Positions 1 to 12,010 of a stretch of 64,000 nt of DNA are shown here, piece by piece. Origin of the DNA: Poecilobothrus nobilitatus. Taxonomy: Eukaryota; Arthropoda; Insecta; Diptera; Dolichopodidae. The notes under the pieces were generated by a model. That model was not told the origin of the DNA. It searched no databases and saw nothing but the letters and a program-made list of their open reading frames with translations. Made by a program: the position numbers and the translations under genes. How positions within the stretch are numbered: the stretch's first letter is position 1; every line of letters starts with the position of its first letter. The stretch is from positions 239,345,825 through 239,409,824 of the forward strand of contig OX352774.1 in the NCBI GenBank assembly GCA_947095535.1. The letters run 5' to 3'.

Positions 1-464
1 ATAGATGTACTTTTGTGGTTATATTGTGTCATAATATTATCCAACGACAGGCAGAAATGGGAAGGACAAGAACTGAAATATATATTATTGGAACAATTTT
101 GTTTCATATGTAAAATTACTGATTAGCGGTTCATCAAAATTTTAATTACCAACTAGAAAAATGATGAAGTTGATTTTTAAAGAAATATTAAAATTAAAAT
201 TATATCTTAGTTTATTATTTAGAAAATATTTAACCAATTAATCAATATTTTTGTTAATTTTTATTTTACACCTTCGCTGCCAAAAAATTTAAAATAAAAC
301 GCTAAATGAAATGTTACAATGAAAACTGTACCTACAGCCTTAGTAATAATATTTGACCATTCTGATTCTAAAGAATTTTTTTAAAAATAAAAATCAAAAT
401 AAATCATTTTAAAAATTAATTTTTTAACTATTTAGGTAGATATATACAATTTTAATAAAAAAAA
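1..464. other. AT-rich non-coding stretch
   Basis: No open frame of note, RNA-like fold or repeat end was recognised here. It is ordinary AT-rich insect non-coding sequence leading into a family B repeat fragment. Confidence 0.5.
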
Positions 465-1015
465 CGCAGAATCTAAACCAACGGGTTTTAAAGGCGCACA
501 TTTTCCAAAAAGACAATACAAACTGTTTAGAATTGTGACTCTTCATCAAAATTTTCCTAGAATTTAATATGAAAAGAAAAAAAGTTTTAATTTTTACCTT
601 TTATTTTGACAAAAATTTGACAGATGCCCAAGGGTACAGATGTTTAAAAATAGCAAAATTTCAATTTTTGACCCCTAATAGTCCTTAAAGAGGTGGTGGT
701 ACAAAAAAATTGACTAAGACAACTTATTCTGCTCTAAAATTTCCTAAAATTGACTAAGACAACTTATTCTGCTCTAAAATTGCTCTAAAAGTTCTAATTA
801 AAAACGTGCGGGGGTGTTAGGAAGGAATAAAACTCATGTAAATTTTGGTTTTCACATAACGGTAAATTTAAACACTAACTTTAAAAACAAATATATAATT
901 TTCAAAATACGACTTTTTAAAAGTTTGAAATACTGAGGCCCCGTAATAGATGGGGCTACATGAAAAAGTTGTTCTACAACATAAATGTTTTTATGAGACT
1001 TAGCTACCAATTAAA
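465..1015 (+). repeat. Family B repeat, diverged fragment
   Basis: The stretch opens with a diverged form of the family B end seen at 55.82 and 62.57 kb: 'aaccaacgg', a run to 'gcgcacattttcc', then 'caatacaaactgtttagaa'. It then carries other family landmarks in the same order, including 'cagatgcccaagg', 'agaggtggtgg', 'cacataacggtaaatttaa' and 'ggggctacatgaaaaagttg'. It is shorter and more diverged than the 1.3-kb copies and lacks the GTCC-rich end. No coding capacity is visible. Confidence 0.75.
709..788. repeat. Two tandem 40-bp units inside the family B fragment
   Basis: A 40-bp block beginning 'attgactaagacaacttatt' occurs at 709-748 and again, nearly perfectly, at 749-788. The equivalent place in other family B copies has a single version (compare 'ctgaggaaacttatactaatt'), so this is a local duplication after insertion. 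Confidence 0.85.
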
Positions 1016-2171
1016 AATTAATTATTTCGTATTTTTAAGGACATTTTAATATTTTATATTATAATTTTATTATATTACGACACTAAAATTTAGCGATATT
1101 GTAAAAATATAAAAACCACTAAATGATTCATATTTTATTTTGTATATACGTAGGTACATTAATTTTTTTTATTAGTTCCATTTACACAAAACACAAATAC
1201 CGTATATATTTTATCTTGAAAAACTGAAATCTTATTAATTAATAATTTGTAGTAAAAGCATATGCATAATAAACCATTTTAAATCTATAATAAGTCAATT
1301 AAAAAATATTGCAATAACAACAACAAGAAAAACGAATCCATTAAAATTTTGTTTAAGTAATAATTTTGTACAGATGATAATACAATGTTAGATGATAACA
1401 TATTAAAATATTATATATACTTAAATTATCATCCTTTAATTTCGAAACACTGTAAATCAATTAATTTATTTCAGGATCATAAAATATTTTGTAACATTAA
1501 AAGCAGTAACTGTAAATTAAAATTTTAGATATATGGTTTTAATTTAAATTTGTTGTTGTTCTTGTTTATATTATATAATAATATTTTCCTTGCAAATTAA
1601 TATATACTTAATATGCACTCTAGTTGCCAGATAATTAAAATCTTGGACGCCATTTTCCAAACATTTTATTGCACACACACACACACAATAAATAATAGCA
1701 ACAGTAACATTACTAAAATAAAACAGGATATTAAGAATAGGTTATTAATTAAAATATGATAACTATTCTTGATTCTCGCACCTAATAAATTTGTAATATA
1801 GGTATCCAATTTTTAATGTACTTTAATGAAGCTGGTAGATATCATTAAATAAAATATAAAATGATAATAATATATGGTTTCATACATTATTTTTTATTAT
1901 GAATTTTACAGATTTGCAAGGTTTTATTATAAATATGCAACGTATAATTATTTATTGTATGTATTATTTTTTTTCTTTGCTTTATTATCACTATATTGTC
2001 GCCATTATTCCTCTCTTAAAGAAAATAATTAATGTTTTTATAATAAATGGAGAGGCGTTATAATGTACATAGGTACATAAAAAAAACCCTATAAAGATTT
2101 CCTATAGAAAGAAAACGCTTCATTTAAAAATCACAAGAAAAAAAAACAATAAAAAAGAAAAAAAAACGATG
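1016..2171. other. AT-rich non-coding stretch with a short (CA)n run
   Basis: Nothing gene-like is seen. The only distinct feature is a short CA dinucleotide run at about 1671-1687. The rest is A/T-rich low-complexity sequence. Confidence 0.5.
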
Positions 2172-3330
2172 AGATGTCATAAAGCCATATTTTAGAAATG
2201 ACCTATGACCCATTCAAATCTGAAACCTTTTTTTTTCATTTTTTGATTTCAAATTCTTTATTGTATAATACTATATGTTCATACTACACAGTTAAACATG
2301 TTTAACTCGATAAACTAGTTTAATTCCTGTTTAACAAGAAAATATTCTATGAAAAAATCTGTCATTTTTAAACTAGGTTATCTTTTAAACTAGTTTATCT
2401 TCAAGGTTGTATATTCAAATTTTTGACATAATCGATTTTTTTTTCAATGAATCGAAGTTTTCTGTTTTTTTTTTCATAACCCTTAATAACTTATGATAAC
2501 TTTAATTTTTTTTTTAAATGCATTGTTAAACTATAAATGTAAAAATGGACGGAAAAAAATTTTTTTATTTTCCATTTTTTTATGAACAATACAAAATATT
2601 TAATTCCTAAATTTTATTTTTGTTTTTACAAACCAATGTTTATTTTGTTTGTAAAAACAAACTGTATTTTTTACATTTTAATAACTAGATTCCTAACTAA
2701 AATCAAAAAAAAAAATGTAAAAATAAAGTCTTACATTATACTTTACCAAGCAAAAAGAAAAAAAAAGTTTTATTTTTTTTCCAATAATCATAATTGGCAT
2801 ATAAACCTAATACTTTTTTTATAGTATCCATTTTTGATTTTGATAGCTGTCAAAACTTGAACTAGTTGTGTAGTATGAACACCATTTTTCAAAACCTGTT
2901 TACTTCTTGTTAAACTCCCATAGTATGAACATAGTATAAAACCGAGATACAAAAATTATTACAAAATAAAGGTTGCCTTTTTGCCAAAATTTTTACATAT
3001 ATATACATATTATGGAAAAACCGGATATCATGATCTTTCTTAAGTATTTTCTTTCATACATATTTCAGCACAAAAGCTTTAGCAAACATTTTTCAACATC
3101 AAACAAACAACAATAATTATACAAAAAAAAAATGAAATTTGAATCAGAGAATAATTTAATTATGGCTTTATGACACAAAATCTTTTATAAAAATATGGCT
3201 TTATGGCCCATTCAAATGAGTTATAAAGCCATATTTCCAATATGACTTTGTGATTCATTTGAATGGGTGTCATAAGTCATAAAGCCAAATTCATGAAATA
3301 TGGCTTTATGACTTATGGCTTTATAACACC
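2172..3330. mobile_element. Foldback/MITE-like element with ATAAAGCCATA end repeats
   Basis: The left end reads 'gatgtcataaagccatat'; the reverse complement of the right end reads 'ggtgttataaagccata'. These are imperfect inverted ends. The motif TCATAAAGCCATAT and its reverse complement recur several times near the right end (about 3160-3325), together with 'cccattcaaat' and its complement 'atttgaatggg', so the ends are small arrays of short repeats, as in foldback elements. No transposase frame is present, so it is non-autonomous. A second inverted-repeat element is nested inside it. The exact ends and target-site duplication are not certain. Confidence 0.65.
2271..2934. mobile_element. Nested inverted-repeat (MITE-like) element
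   Basis: The left end 'ctatatgttcatactacaca' matches the reverse complement of the right end, 'ctatgttcatactatggg'. Inside each end, 'gtttaac' and 'aactagtt' motifs recur. Flanks are TATAATA on the left and TATAAAA on the right, a possible short TA-rich target duplication. The 80-codon open frame inside (2582-2824) is low-complexity K/F-rich sequence with no domain and is not taken as a gene. It lies inside the 2172-3330 element, so it inserted later. Confidence 0.6.
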
Positions 3331-6029
3331 CCACCAAAAAAAACACAAGAAAACAAATTTTACTTATTTTGAATAAAACGTACATGTGGGCTCTATTTAA
3401 AAATGGTCATTGAAGGATTCTATGTTAAAGATATTGTATAAATAATAATCATTTCACTTTTTTTGAGGAACTAAAAATAAATGCTTTGTTCGCAAATATA
3501 ATAATATTATCAAAAGTAACTTTTAAATAAACAAATTATGCTAATAGAAATATCTTTAAAAATATCTTTCTGTTATAAAGCTCATTGTACTTTTATATAA
3601 TTCTTAATGAAGAAACTCATTTTTAATACGATCAAAAGTTTTATATGAACATTGAAAACTTGATGACAATTTTAATATATTTTTATGTATGTTAAAGGTT
3701 AAAATGCTTTTATATTCATTATATCCATCTAACACAAAGTTTTTACCTTGTGGCCATAAATCTTTAAAACAAAAGTAAAAAAAAAAAAAGAAAAATGAAT
3801 TTCAAAGTAAATTATATTACCATTATAAAAGGTTCCCTAAGGGAAAATTAAAAAAAAAAAAAACCAAAAAAGATTTTCTCAGTCCACTATTCATTGAAAT
3901 TTCTATAAGCGCTGGTTGTAATACTCAAAAAAATTCATAATACTTAATATATTTTCTTTTGTTGCATTTCTTCTTTTTTACAGTATTTTTTTATTACTAT
4001 CATACGTAGTGTAAATATTTAAAAAAAAAAAAACCATCATTCCCTTTCCTATCATTTTACCTAAATTTTTAAATTCATTTTTTCATATCTGAACCCAAAC
4101 TAAGTTATTTTATATTCTTACAAATCTTTCTCTATTCTTAAAATTCTATTACAGAAAAATAACGGTTATTTTTATTTTTATCTTTTACAATTTTTCAATT
4201 TACCAAGTTATTTGTATTGACTACCATTACGTAGTCAAAGAAATGTACAGTTTCAAGATCTGAAGATTTTTTTTATCTCTAATGTAATAGCATCTAACTT
4301 ATTTTTTTTTTCTTTCCGTTTATTTTTTTCTTTCTTTTCTCTCTCATTTTTTTTTTTTTTTTTCTTTTTATGTACACAATATTTCAAACTTTAATAATTT
4401 ATTTGTATTTTACTGAAATTCCAACTGTTTTGCGCAATTTAAACTATTTAAAAAACACCCAAGGTGGTTGGCTGCATATTCTATAAGTATAGATACATGG
4501 GTATAAGTATAAAGTTGTCAATATTGTTTTGTATGGAATTAAAATTTTATTAAATATGTATGTATATGTGAGTTACAATGATTTATGAGAACCATTAAAG
4601 ATTGGAAACGATGTATGCATTATGTAGAAAATAAAAAAAAAATTAATTTTTTTTTTTTTTAAATAGGAAATTAATTTAATATTGTGACATCTCAGAATTG
4701 AATTTAGGGGTAACTTGAAATAAAAAAGAAACGTCTAGTATTAAATTATTTTGAAAGAAAGTACCTATAAATGATAGAAGTTTTCTTACATTTTAAAAAT
4801 ATTGCAGTACTTTTCCATATAAATAGTATATAATCTATGCTGGTCATGACATGAATCTTGACTCAATTACAAAGGATCATATATTTTTAATTCTTTGAAG
4901 AAGTTCTAACGTTTAACAAAACAATAAAGAAAAAATTTTAATACAGAATAAATGGACATTTTAAATGGTCCTTAAAAAAAAAAAGCCTTGACAGTAAAAC
5001 TTTGTCAACATCGTCATCAACAAACATCATATTGCAAGACAAGTATAACAATTGAAAGAAAATTTTTTACTGTACAACTTTAAAATGGCTTTACCAACAC
5101 AAAGCAACCAGAATTTAGAATCTTAAAGACGGGTTTGAAATACCAAGTGATATCTGAAGTGAAATGCTCATAAATTAATCTTAGAAGGATTAGTTATTTC
5201 CTAACCCAAAATTGGTTTTATAAAAGGAAAATAACCTTTCAATAATAATCAAAACTTTTAAAAAAATTCTTAAGAATAACAAAAAAATTTCGAATAGATT
5301 ATTTATTAGATATTATTGCATTATTATTATGTAGTACAAATTGAATTGTCTTTATATAGTTAAAAGAGACAAGAAGCTTTATTAACTATTAGCTAAAAGC
5401 TAAACTTTCGCAAATCAATTCTTCGAAAACTCCGATGCTAGCAGGTTTTTTCAATTATCGGATAATCATATATTATACATCTTAAGTAGATATAAAAAAA
5501 ATTGAAATAAATACTTACAGGCGAAAATTTGTTTCAGTTTATTAAAAAATGTAATTGTAATCTAAGGGAAGTGACAACGTTATTTACTAATAAATGAAAC
5601 AGATGTTTTTTTGTAGTTTCATATTAAATTCTTATTAAAATGCATTTTAATGTCATATTCAAATCTCTTACATAAAATTAAAAATATTTTAAAACAATCT
5701 AAAAATCCTTATTATTTTTAATAGAAAATAAAATATTGTTGTTTACATCGCTTCAAAGTGCTCAGAATAAAATAATGTTAAATTCAAGAAGAAGAAAAAA
5801 AAAAAAATTTCCAATGAAAGATTTTTTTTTTTCGTATAATATGTGGGTGCAATTTTTATATTATTTTATATTGATTTTGATATTGATTTTCTATTATGTG
5901 GTAGATAATATTATGTTGTCTTTTCATGTAATTTTTGTTTTTTTTCAAAATTTTGGTACTTACAAATTTTGATGACATACCACCATAAATTTTATGTTCA
6001 TATTAACATTTGTTTTGAAATAATAAAAT
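3331..6029. other. AT-rich non-coding stretch
   Basis: Long A and T runs, including a pyrimidine-rich tract around 4300-4370. I see no domain-bearing frame, RNA gene or clear repeat end. The short open frame at 5736-5972 is hydrophobic low-complexity translation of T-rich DNA. Confidence 0.5.
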
Positions 6030-6470
6030 TTTTTTACCGACCGCATACATTAATGTATAAGGTAGGTATTGTTTTCATACTAAATTTTGTACCCGAGATT
6101 TTCGCAAAAATGCACTACTCCGGTGTGGAGAAGGCTGGAAAAAAATGTTCAGCATGATGTCCGTCTATGTGTGTGTGTGGGTGCGTGTGGGGGTATGTCT
6201 GTCGGCACGTGTACAGCTTAAACGACTGAGCGGAATTTTTTGAAATTTCATATTTAAGGTTTTGACGTAAATATCTCGGATTGATAAGCTTTTGGAGCAA
6301 ATCGGACAACCGCAAGTGGTAGTTTACTAGTGGACTTTTTAAGTTTTTTACGAATATTTCGTAACAGAAAAATTTTATGAGAAAAATGATTAAGAAAACG
6401 TTGTTAAACAAGTAAAGAGCAACAACTTTGCCATAGAACATTTTTTGATACGACTAACTTTAACTTTTAT
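6030..6470 (+). repeat. Dispersed-type repeat with GTCCGTC/(TG)n block ('family C')
   Basis: This stretch has clearly higher complexity and GC than its surroundings: 'ccgaccgcatac', 'actccggtgtggagaaggc', then a GTCCGTC plus TG-rich block at 6160-6205, then 'cgactgagcggaattttttg' and 'tatctcggattgataagc'. The layout (GTCC/TG block followed by diverged unique-looking sequence) recalls repeat families A and B elsewhere in the window, but no second copy was found, so repeat status is inferred. Frames at 5969-6157 and 6115-6441 cross it without any recognisable domain. Confidence 0.4.
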
Positions 6471-7600
6471 TTAATTTTTTTTCCAAGTCCAAATTTCATA
6501 CGTAACACTCCATATGAATTTATATGAACAATTTTTTTTTGTTTTTTTTTTATATCTCTAAAAATTTTTATACATACATATGTATGTACTTATATCTATG
6601 CCAATGCATATTATTCATTTGTTGATGACATTATTATGTAAAATGTATGTATGTATGTAAAAAATCTATAAATTTTGGCATTGTACTTTTTGTGTAGTGG
6701 CGGTCGGTCCTGTGGTGGACATAGCTGATTTTTTTTCTTTTACTATTACATAACTCTTAAATGCATTTTTTATTCTTGAATCCTGGATTCAATTTGTTTT
6801 TTTTTTGTATGTGAAAACATTCTTTCAACAAAAAAAATTTGTTTTTAAAATGAAAATATAAGTAGATACATATACTTATAAGTATATTATATTTCTAGCT
6901 GAGTTTTTGATGTCCTTTCATTAAAAATAAATCTTTTATAAAATAGTTATAAATAATAAGTATGTACGTACATAAGTAAATGTATAAATACTATATTTTT
7001 GGCATGATTGTAAATGTGTATATGAATGTAAAAAAAAAATATATCTATTAATACTGGTTACTATAGGTTACTGTTAAAAACTCATAAAAGTTTATTTATA
7101 ATTGTTACCATATTAAAAAACTTTTTCGTAAATTTATTTTTACTTACTTTTACATTAATTTTATCTTTTCGGTATCTTTTTTTATAAAGTTTAAAAATAT
7201 ATTAAATAGATCGAGATTGAGTTATATGCTAGTTTCTTTAGGCTTCAAGAACTCGAAAAAAAACAGGTTTATAGAAAGGTGTATGAGGTCGAGGTGCGCA
7301 TCAACGTGTCGTTAGAAAATATTGTATTTGCAAGATCTTGGAAAACGGAGTTTTTTTTTTGTCGTTTTTTTAATGTTTTGTCGTTTGAATGTTTTCTTAA
7401 TTTTTGAGTTATTTAAACATCCAAACATCTGACTGCGTGCGTATTTATTATTTGCATTTCGAGGTGTTACAAACGAAGGATCAATTTATAATGTACCCGA
7501 AACAATAGGGCGTATGTAAAAAGTTAGTCCATTGCAGTATCATAATGATGCAGTGTAACCAATATCAAAATATTTAGCAGAAAGCAGGCTCTGCTATATT
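6471..7600. other. AT-rich non-coding stretch
   Basis: Repeated 'tatgtatg/acatacat' motifs and T runs. Around 7200-7570 the base composition is slightly less extreme, but no repeat partner or coding signal was recognised. Confidence 0.45.
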
Positions 7601-8010
7601 ATAATATTTAATCTGTAAATGACAAACATTTAAAACCATTTTACTCAATGATTTACCAACCAACTTTCATTTTTTTCTTTTTAAATGATAAATATTCAGT
7701 ACAGCCATCTTACAAAATTAATATTTTTCCAAAATTTTCTGATTTTCATTAATAATTTTCCATTTTTATAAAAATCCCATGTAAAGAATATACATATGTA
7801 TCATATAATATGTATAATCTATACCTATAATATACATATTCAAAAACGACGCTCTTTTATTCCGTTGAATTTTAAATTTTGTTTTGTTGTTTTTGCTTTT
7901 TGTTTTTTTTCTAAAAACATAAAAAAAATTTTAAAATATAGTTTGCATGGTGGGAAATAGGAATTTCACAATATAAATGAATATAAACGTCAAAACTTCA
8001 GTGAGGAGTT

Positions 8011-8073
8011 TGGTGCAGTGGTAGAGTGGCCACTTCTTAAACTTTAAAGTCTTTAGTTCGCAAGTTCGATTCT
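8011..8073 (+). other. tRNA-like segment in duplicated unit 1
   Basis: 'tggtgcagtggtagagtggc' resembles the D-arm/A-box of a tRNA, and 'gcaagttcgattc' at about 8060-8072 resembles the T-arm/B-box. A proper acceptor stem is not evident and a T run follows, so this is a tRNA-derived repeat head or decayed tRNA, not a confident tRNA gene. Confidence 0.45.
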
Positions 8074-8340
8074 TTTTTTTTTATTTCTAATATTTTATAC
8101 GAAATAAATTCTTACATATCATAATATTTAATCTGTAAATGACAGACATTTGAAACCATTTTACTAGTATGTATAATCCATACCTATATTATACATTTTC
8201 AAAAAAGACGCTCTTTGATTCCGTTAAATTTTTGTTTTATTTTTCTTTTCGATTAAAAATTTTAAAATATTGGTTGTATGGTAGGAGTAGGAATTTCACA
8301 ATATAACTGAATATAAAGATTAAAATTTCAGTTTAGTGTT

Positions 8341-8402
8341 TAGTACAGCGGTAGAGTGTGGGGTTATTAATAGTTGCTTTTTGATTTTGCAAGTTCGATT
8401 CA
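8341..8402 (+). other. tRNA-like segment in duplicated unit 2
   Basis: 'acagcggtagagtgtgggg' and 'gcaagttcgattc' correspond position by position to the tRNA-like segment of unit 1. The region between the boxes has diverged, which argues against a conserved functional tRNA. Confidence 0.45.
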
Positions 8403-8545
8403 GTTCTGTTTTTTTTTTTGTTTTTTTTTTTTTATATTTTAAACGAAATAAATTCTTACATATCATAATATCATCATAATATTTAATCTGTATTAATTGA
8501 TATTTAAAACCCTTTTATTCAATGATTTACCATCTTAGGCTTCTT

Positions 8546-10320
8546 ATAATATATACATATATAATAGGTATATATTGAGTTTCCAATACTCAATAAATCA
8601 AGGGCAACTTCTAAAAGATAATAATAATCGTGTTTTTACAAAAAATATCATTTACAAAGAAATTTTAAATTCATAAAGGCTTTAATTATTGAAAATTGTA
8701 TTTTTACATTTTAAATAAAATCATAAAGAAACTATACTGTATATATTGTATTGTAATTGCTAATTAAAACACCTCGAATTTCGAGGGGCGTGCGAAAACT
8801 AGTTTTATTTTAATGTATATTAGTATTAATATGTTGAAAAAAAAAATTATTCTACAATTTTTTATACATATATCAATGATTAACATACATATGTACATAT
8901 TATGTACCTTTTTTTTCAATTTACTTATTTCAAAATTAAAAATTGACATTTATTTATGTAAGTACATAATGTATTATATACTAATTAATTACAATCTTAA
9001 TGTAAAATTACACTCACCTTTAAAAATTGTAAAATAATGTCCTTGGTTTTCAAAATATCTTTTTATCTTCTTTAATTTTAAATTTTAAAAAATACAGCAA
9101 AATTTTAACATTTAGTTTCAATTCTTAGTTTAAAAAATCTTTATTTTTTTCTTAGTTTAAAATCTCAATTCATTATTGACAATATGTTGTTTCTCTTAAG
9201 AAATCCATGGAAATTTATTTGACACACAAATCATTATTTTGTATACATAGTTTGCATGTATATGTATCTATCGCATCATTCATCGTGATTCAATTAAATT
9301 GTATGATTTCATGAGGGAATGATAAAAAAATATTTAACACATAGAAAAACTTCTTAACATAAATTTAAAAAAAAATGTTTGTTATACATACACAACACAC
9401 ATAAGTAATAATATGAGGTGATGTGAATGGTTTCTGTATCTCTTGATTTGATGTCTCTTTAAGAATAAACGTCGTTTTAATAACGGAACTATTTTCTTTT
9501 TTAAATTGAAATTTATATTAAAAATTATTATTAAATATTTTACTAAAAACACTTGAAATAATTAAAAGTAAAATATTCTATTACAAAATTTAAAGAAAGA
9601 CATTAAGTTAAAATTATTTTAAAATTACACTTTTATCCTTTATATGTTTTTTACATAACACATAAAATTATATAGTGTACACATACATATTATAACAATA
9701 TTGTCTACCACGACTGGATCCAAATCAAAAGTACTGAAGAAAAGTGATCTACATACATATACACATATAAGTAGCATTATGTGTGTACTTCATTTACATA
9801 ATATTCATCAATTACAATTTATTAATCCATACCTATTCCATATTCCAATCCATATCAATTTTTAAATCTTCTCTTCTCTTTTATGATTGTCTAATTTAAG
9901 AGATCTCACCTTCAAAAATTTTTTAACAGTTCAAAAAAGTGGAATGATAGTTTGATTTAAAATTAGAATCAAAGTATGTATATCTATTACAATACCTAGT
10001 TGCACTTACCACGTGACCATAAAATTTTCTTTCGAACCAAACATGTATAATATAATATATATAGAATAATCAAATTGTAAGAAGTGGATAGTAATAAGAA
10101 TTTTTGTTGGGAAAGAAAGACAAAAAATAAAATGAAATGATTTGGTAGTGAAATTTAATTAACAAGTATTTCACTGGGCGGCTATATAAAAATATATTAT
10201 AAGAAAATAGATTTCAATACCACATATTCCTATTCGGTTACATTGATAACTAATCATAAACAATTTCACTGTGCGGCTATATTAAAAAGCATTGTAAAAA
10301 TACAAATATAACAATGTTTT
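8546..10320. other. AT-rich non-coding stretch
   Basis: No feature could be supported. A short palindrome 'cctcgaatttcgagg' lies at about 8773-8787. The overlapping short frames at 8764-9037 on both strands are low-complexity. Confidence 0.45.
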
Positions 10321-11092
10321 GTTTTTATACCCGTATGAACTATCTTCAAGGATATAATAAATTTGCCATTACGTTTGTGACACCTTAAAGGAGTCGAGCT
10401 AGATATAGTGTCAAAGGTATGGATCGGCTCAGAATCGAATTCTGAGTCGATTAAGCCATGTACGTCCGTCCGTCCGCACGATAACTCAAAAAATAAAGGA
10501 GCTAGGAGGCTGAAATTTTTTTTACGTCACTTTTACAAAATTGTTAGTTTCGCTATTTAACTTCAGCATTTTCGGCCGCCGGATTCGAGTAGCTGCCATA
10601 CAACTTCTTTCTTTAAATGGAAATAACCCAGTGTCTATTCAATTTAGGTATCTGAAATTTTGCAAATGATGATCCAGTTTTATGGCAACAACTTCTGTAA
10701 AATTTGGTTGTGATGATATGGCAGGTTCGGAAAGTTGCCATACAACTTCTCTTTTTAAATGAAAATAACTCAGTGTCTATTGAAGCTAGCTATCTGAAAT
10801 TTAGTGAAAAAGTGTCGAGTTGCATGTCAAAAACTTTTGTAAAATTTGATTGGTCTAAAGCAGCCGGTTCAGGCTTCTTGCATTTCTTGGAACTTAATGA
10901 AGCTAGGCGCAATAGATTCGGGTAGCTGTCATACAACTCCACAATTTACATAAATATATCTCTGTAGTTCGGTACTAAAACATCTGAATGTTTTTAAAAG
11001 ATGATCAAGTTTTATAGAAACAGGATATATTACGTTCATACGGGTATCCCAGAGTTGACACAGTCTACTCTACTGCACTCTTCCTCGTTTTT
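10321..11092 (+). repeat. Family A repeat, best-preserved copy
   Basis: It starts 'tttttatacccgtatgaac' and ends '...gttcatacgggtatcccag' followed by 'acagtctactctactgcact'. ATACCCGTATGAAC at 10327-10340 is the exact reverse complement of 11034-11047, giving 14-bp perfect inverted repeats, although conserved sequence continues about 45 bp beyond the right one. A GTCCGTCCGTCCG block lies at about 10464-10478. Inside, a degenerate unit containing 'agctgYcatacaactYc' recurs at 10591, 10734 and 10924. Copies occur at 21.3, 26.4 and, reversed, 58.7 kb. The 73-codon frame at 10704-10925 is incidental. Confidence 0.85.
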
Positions 11093-11639
11093 TTACAATA
11101 CTTTGTAACAAATTATAATTTTTGTTGTAAGACAATGCATTAGGTTTAGTAAAAAGAGAGTGTAAATTATTTATTAGATATACTTTGTTTAGAATATTTG
11201 TGTGATATTCTCCTTCATATTATAGATTATATGGATTATAGAAAATAAATATCTATGTACATATTAAGTATTTATTATGCAAATTTATTTAAAGAGATTC
11301 AATCATAAATTAAGGAATTTTACGTTCTTGTTGGTCGTTTTATAAATTGACAGACAATTACAATTAGAAAACTGAAAAGAATATTAAGAATTTAAGTAAT
11401 ATTAGCTTTTATAGTCATTAAGAAATTAAGTCTTAAATTTAAAAATGTTCACACAAATAAAATAATAGCCGAATAAAAGAAAAATACATAATGCACATAT
11501 TAATTACTATTATACAAACGTATATATAAATAATGTAAATGCTCTTGTTTTAAATAAAAGAAAAAAAAATTTAAAAATCAAGGATCACTTTCCTCAATTA
11601 AAACAACCCCTTCTATACATATGTACATAAATAAAAAAA
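11093..11639. other. AT-rich non-coding stretch
   Basis: Nothing recognised; AT-rich spacer between a family A copy and a family B fragment. Confidence 0.45.
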
Positions 11640-12010
11640 CTGTTCATACAATACAATACATATAAAAACATAATCTTGGAGTTTTAATTTTTTACATTTC
11701 CTTTGACAAAATTTGTACAGGTGCCTAAGTTACAGTTGTCTAAAAAAAAGCAAATTTTTGGGTGGTACATTTTCTGATGTAATTTTAACTAATTTTGAAA
11801 GATCTTTCACCTCTTTTTAAGGCTCTATATAAAACCATTGCATTGGAGATATGAAAAAAGCAAAATCTTGGATTTCACATACGAATAAATTTTAATTCTA
11901 AATTTCAAAAAATTCCAGAATTTTGTTACCTTTGATTTATAAAGGTAAAAATAAATCCAGTCGTTTCGCGTTTTTAGATTGAAAAAATCTTAAGCAAAAC
12001 AAACCTACAA
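11640..12010 (+). repeat. Family B repeat, short diverged fragment
   Basis: It shares 'ttgtacaggtgcctaagtta', then 'aaaaaaaagcaaattttt', and 'agattgaaaaaatcttaagc' with full family B copies at 55.8-57.1 kb, in the same order and orientation. Both ends are eroded and the 'cataacggtaaattt' landmark is lost. Confidence 0.65.

Larger units (their letters stand above)
7601..8545 (+). repeat. Tandem duplication (2 units plus partial third), each full unit with a tRNA-like head
   Basis: 'ataatatttaatctgtaaat' begins a unit at 7601 and again at 8121; a diverged third start is at 8476. Unit 1 is about 520 bp and unit 2 about 355 bp (it lacks part of the first third). Matching landmarks include the TGTATAATC..ATACCTAT motif, 'gacgctctttKattccgtt', 'aggaatttcacaatataa' and 'acgaaataaattcttacata'. 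Each full unit has a tRNA-like segment with A- and B-box resemblance. No coding frame. Confidence 0.8.

Noticed and set aside
2582..2824. 80-codon open frame
   Set aside because: Low-complexity F/K/I-rich translation of A/T runs inside a nested MITE; no domain and no splice or promoter context.
6115..6441. 108-codon minus-strand frame
   Set aside because: It reads through a (TG)n/GTCC repeat block (giving 'THPHTH'-type sequence); no conserved motif, and it lies in a repeat-like stretch.
10704..10925. 73-codon frame in a family A repeat
   Set aside because: Not kept open in the other three family A copies, so it is incidental.
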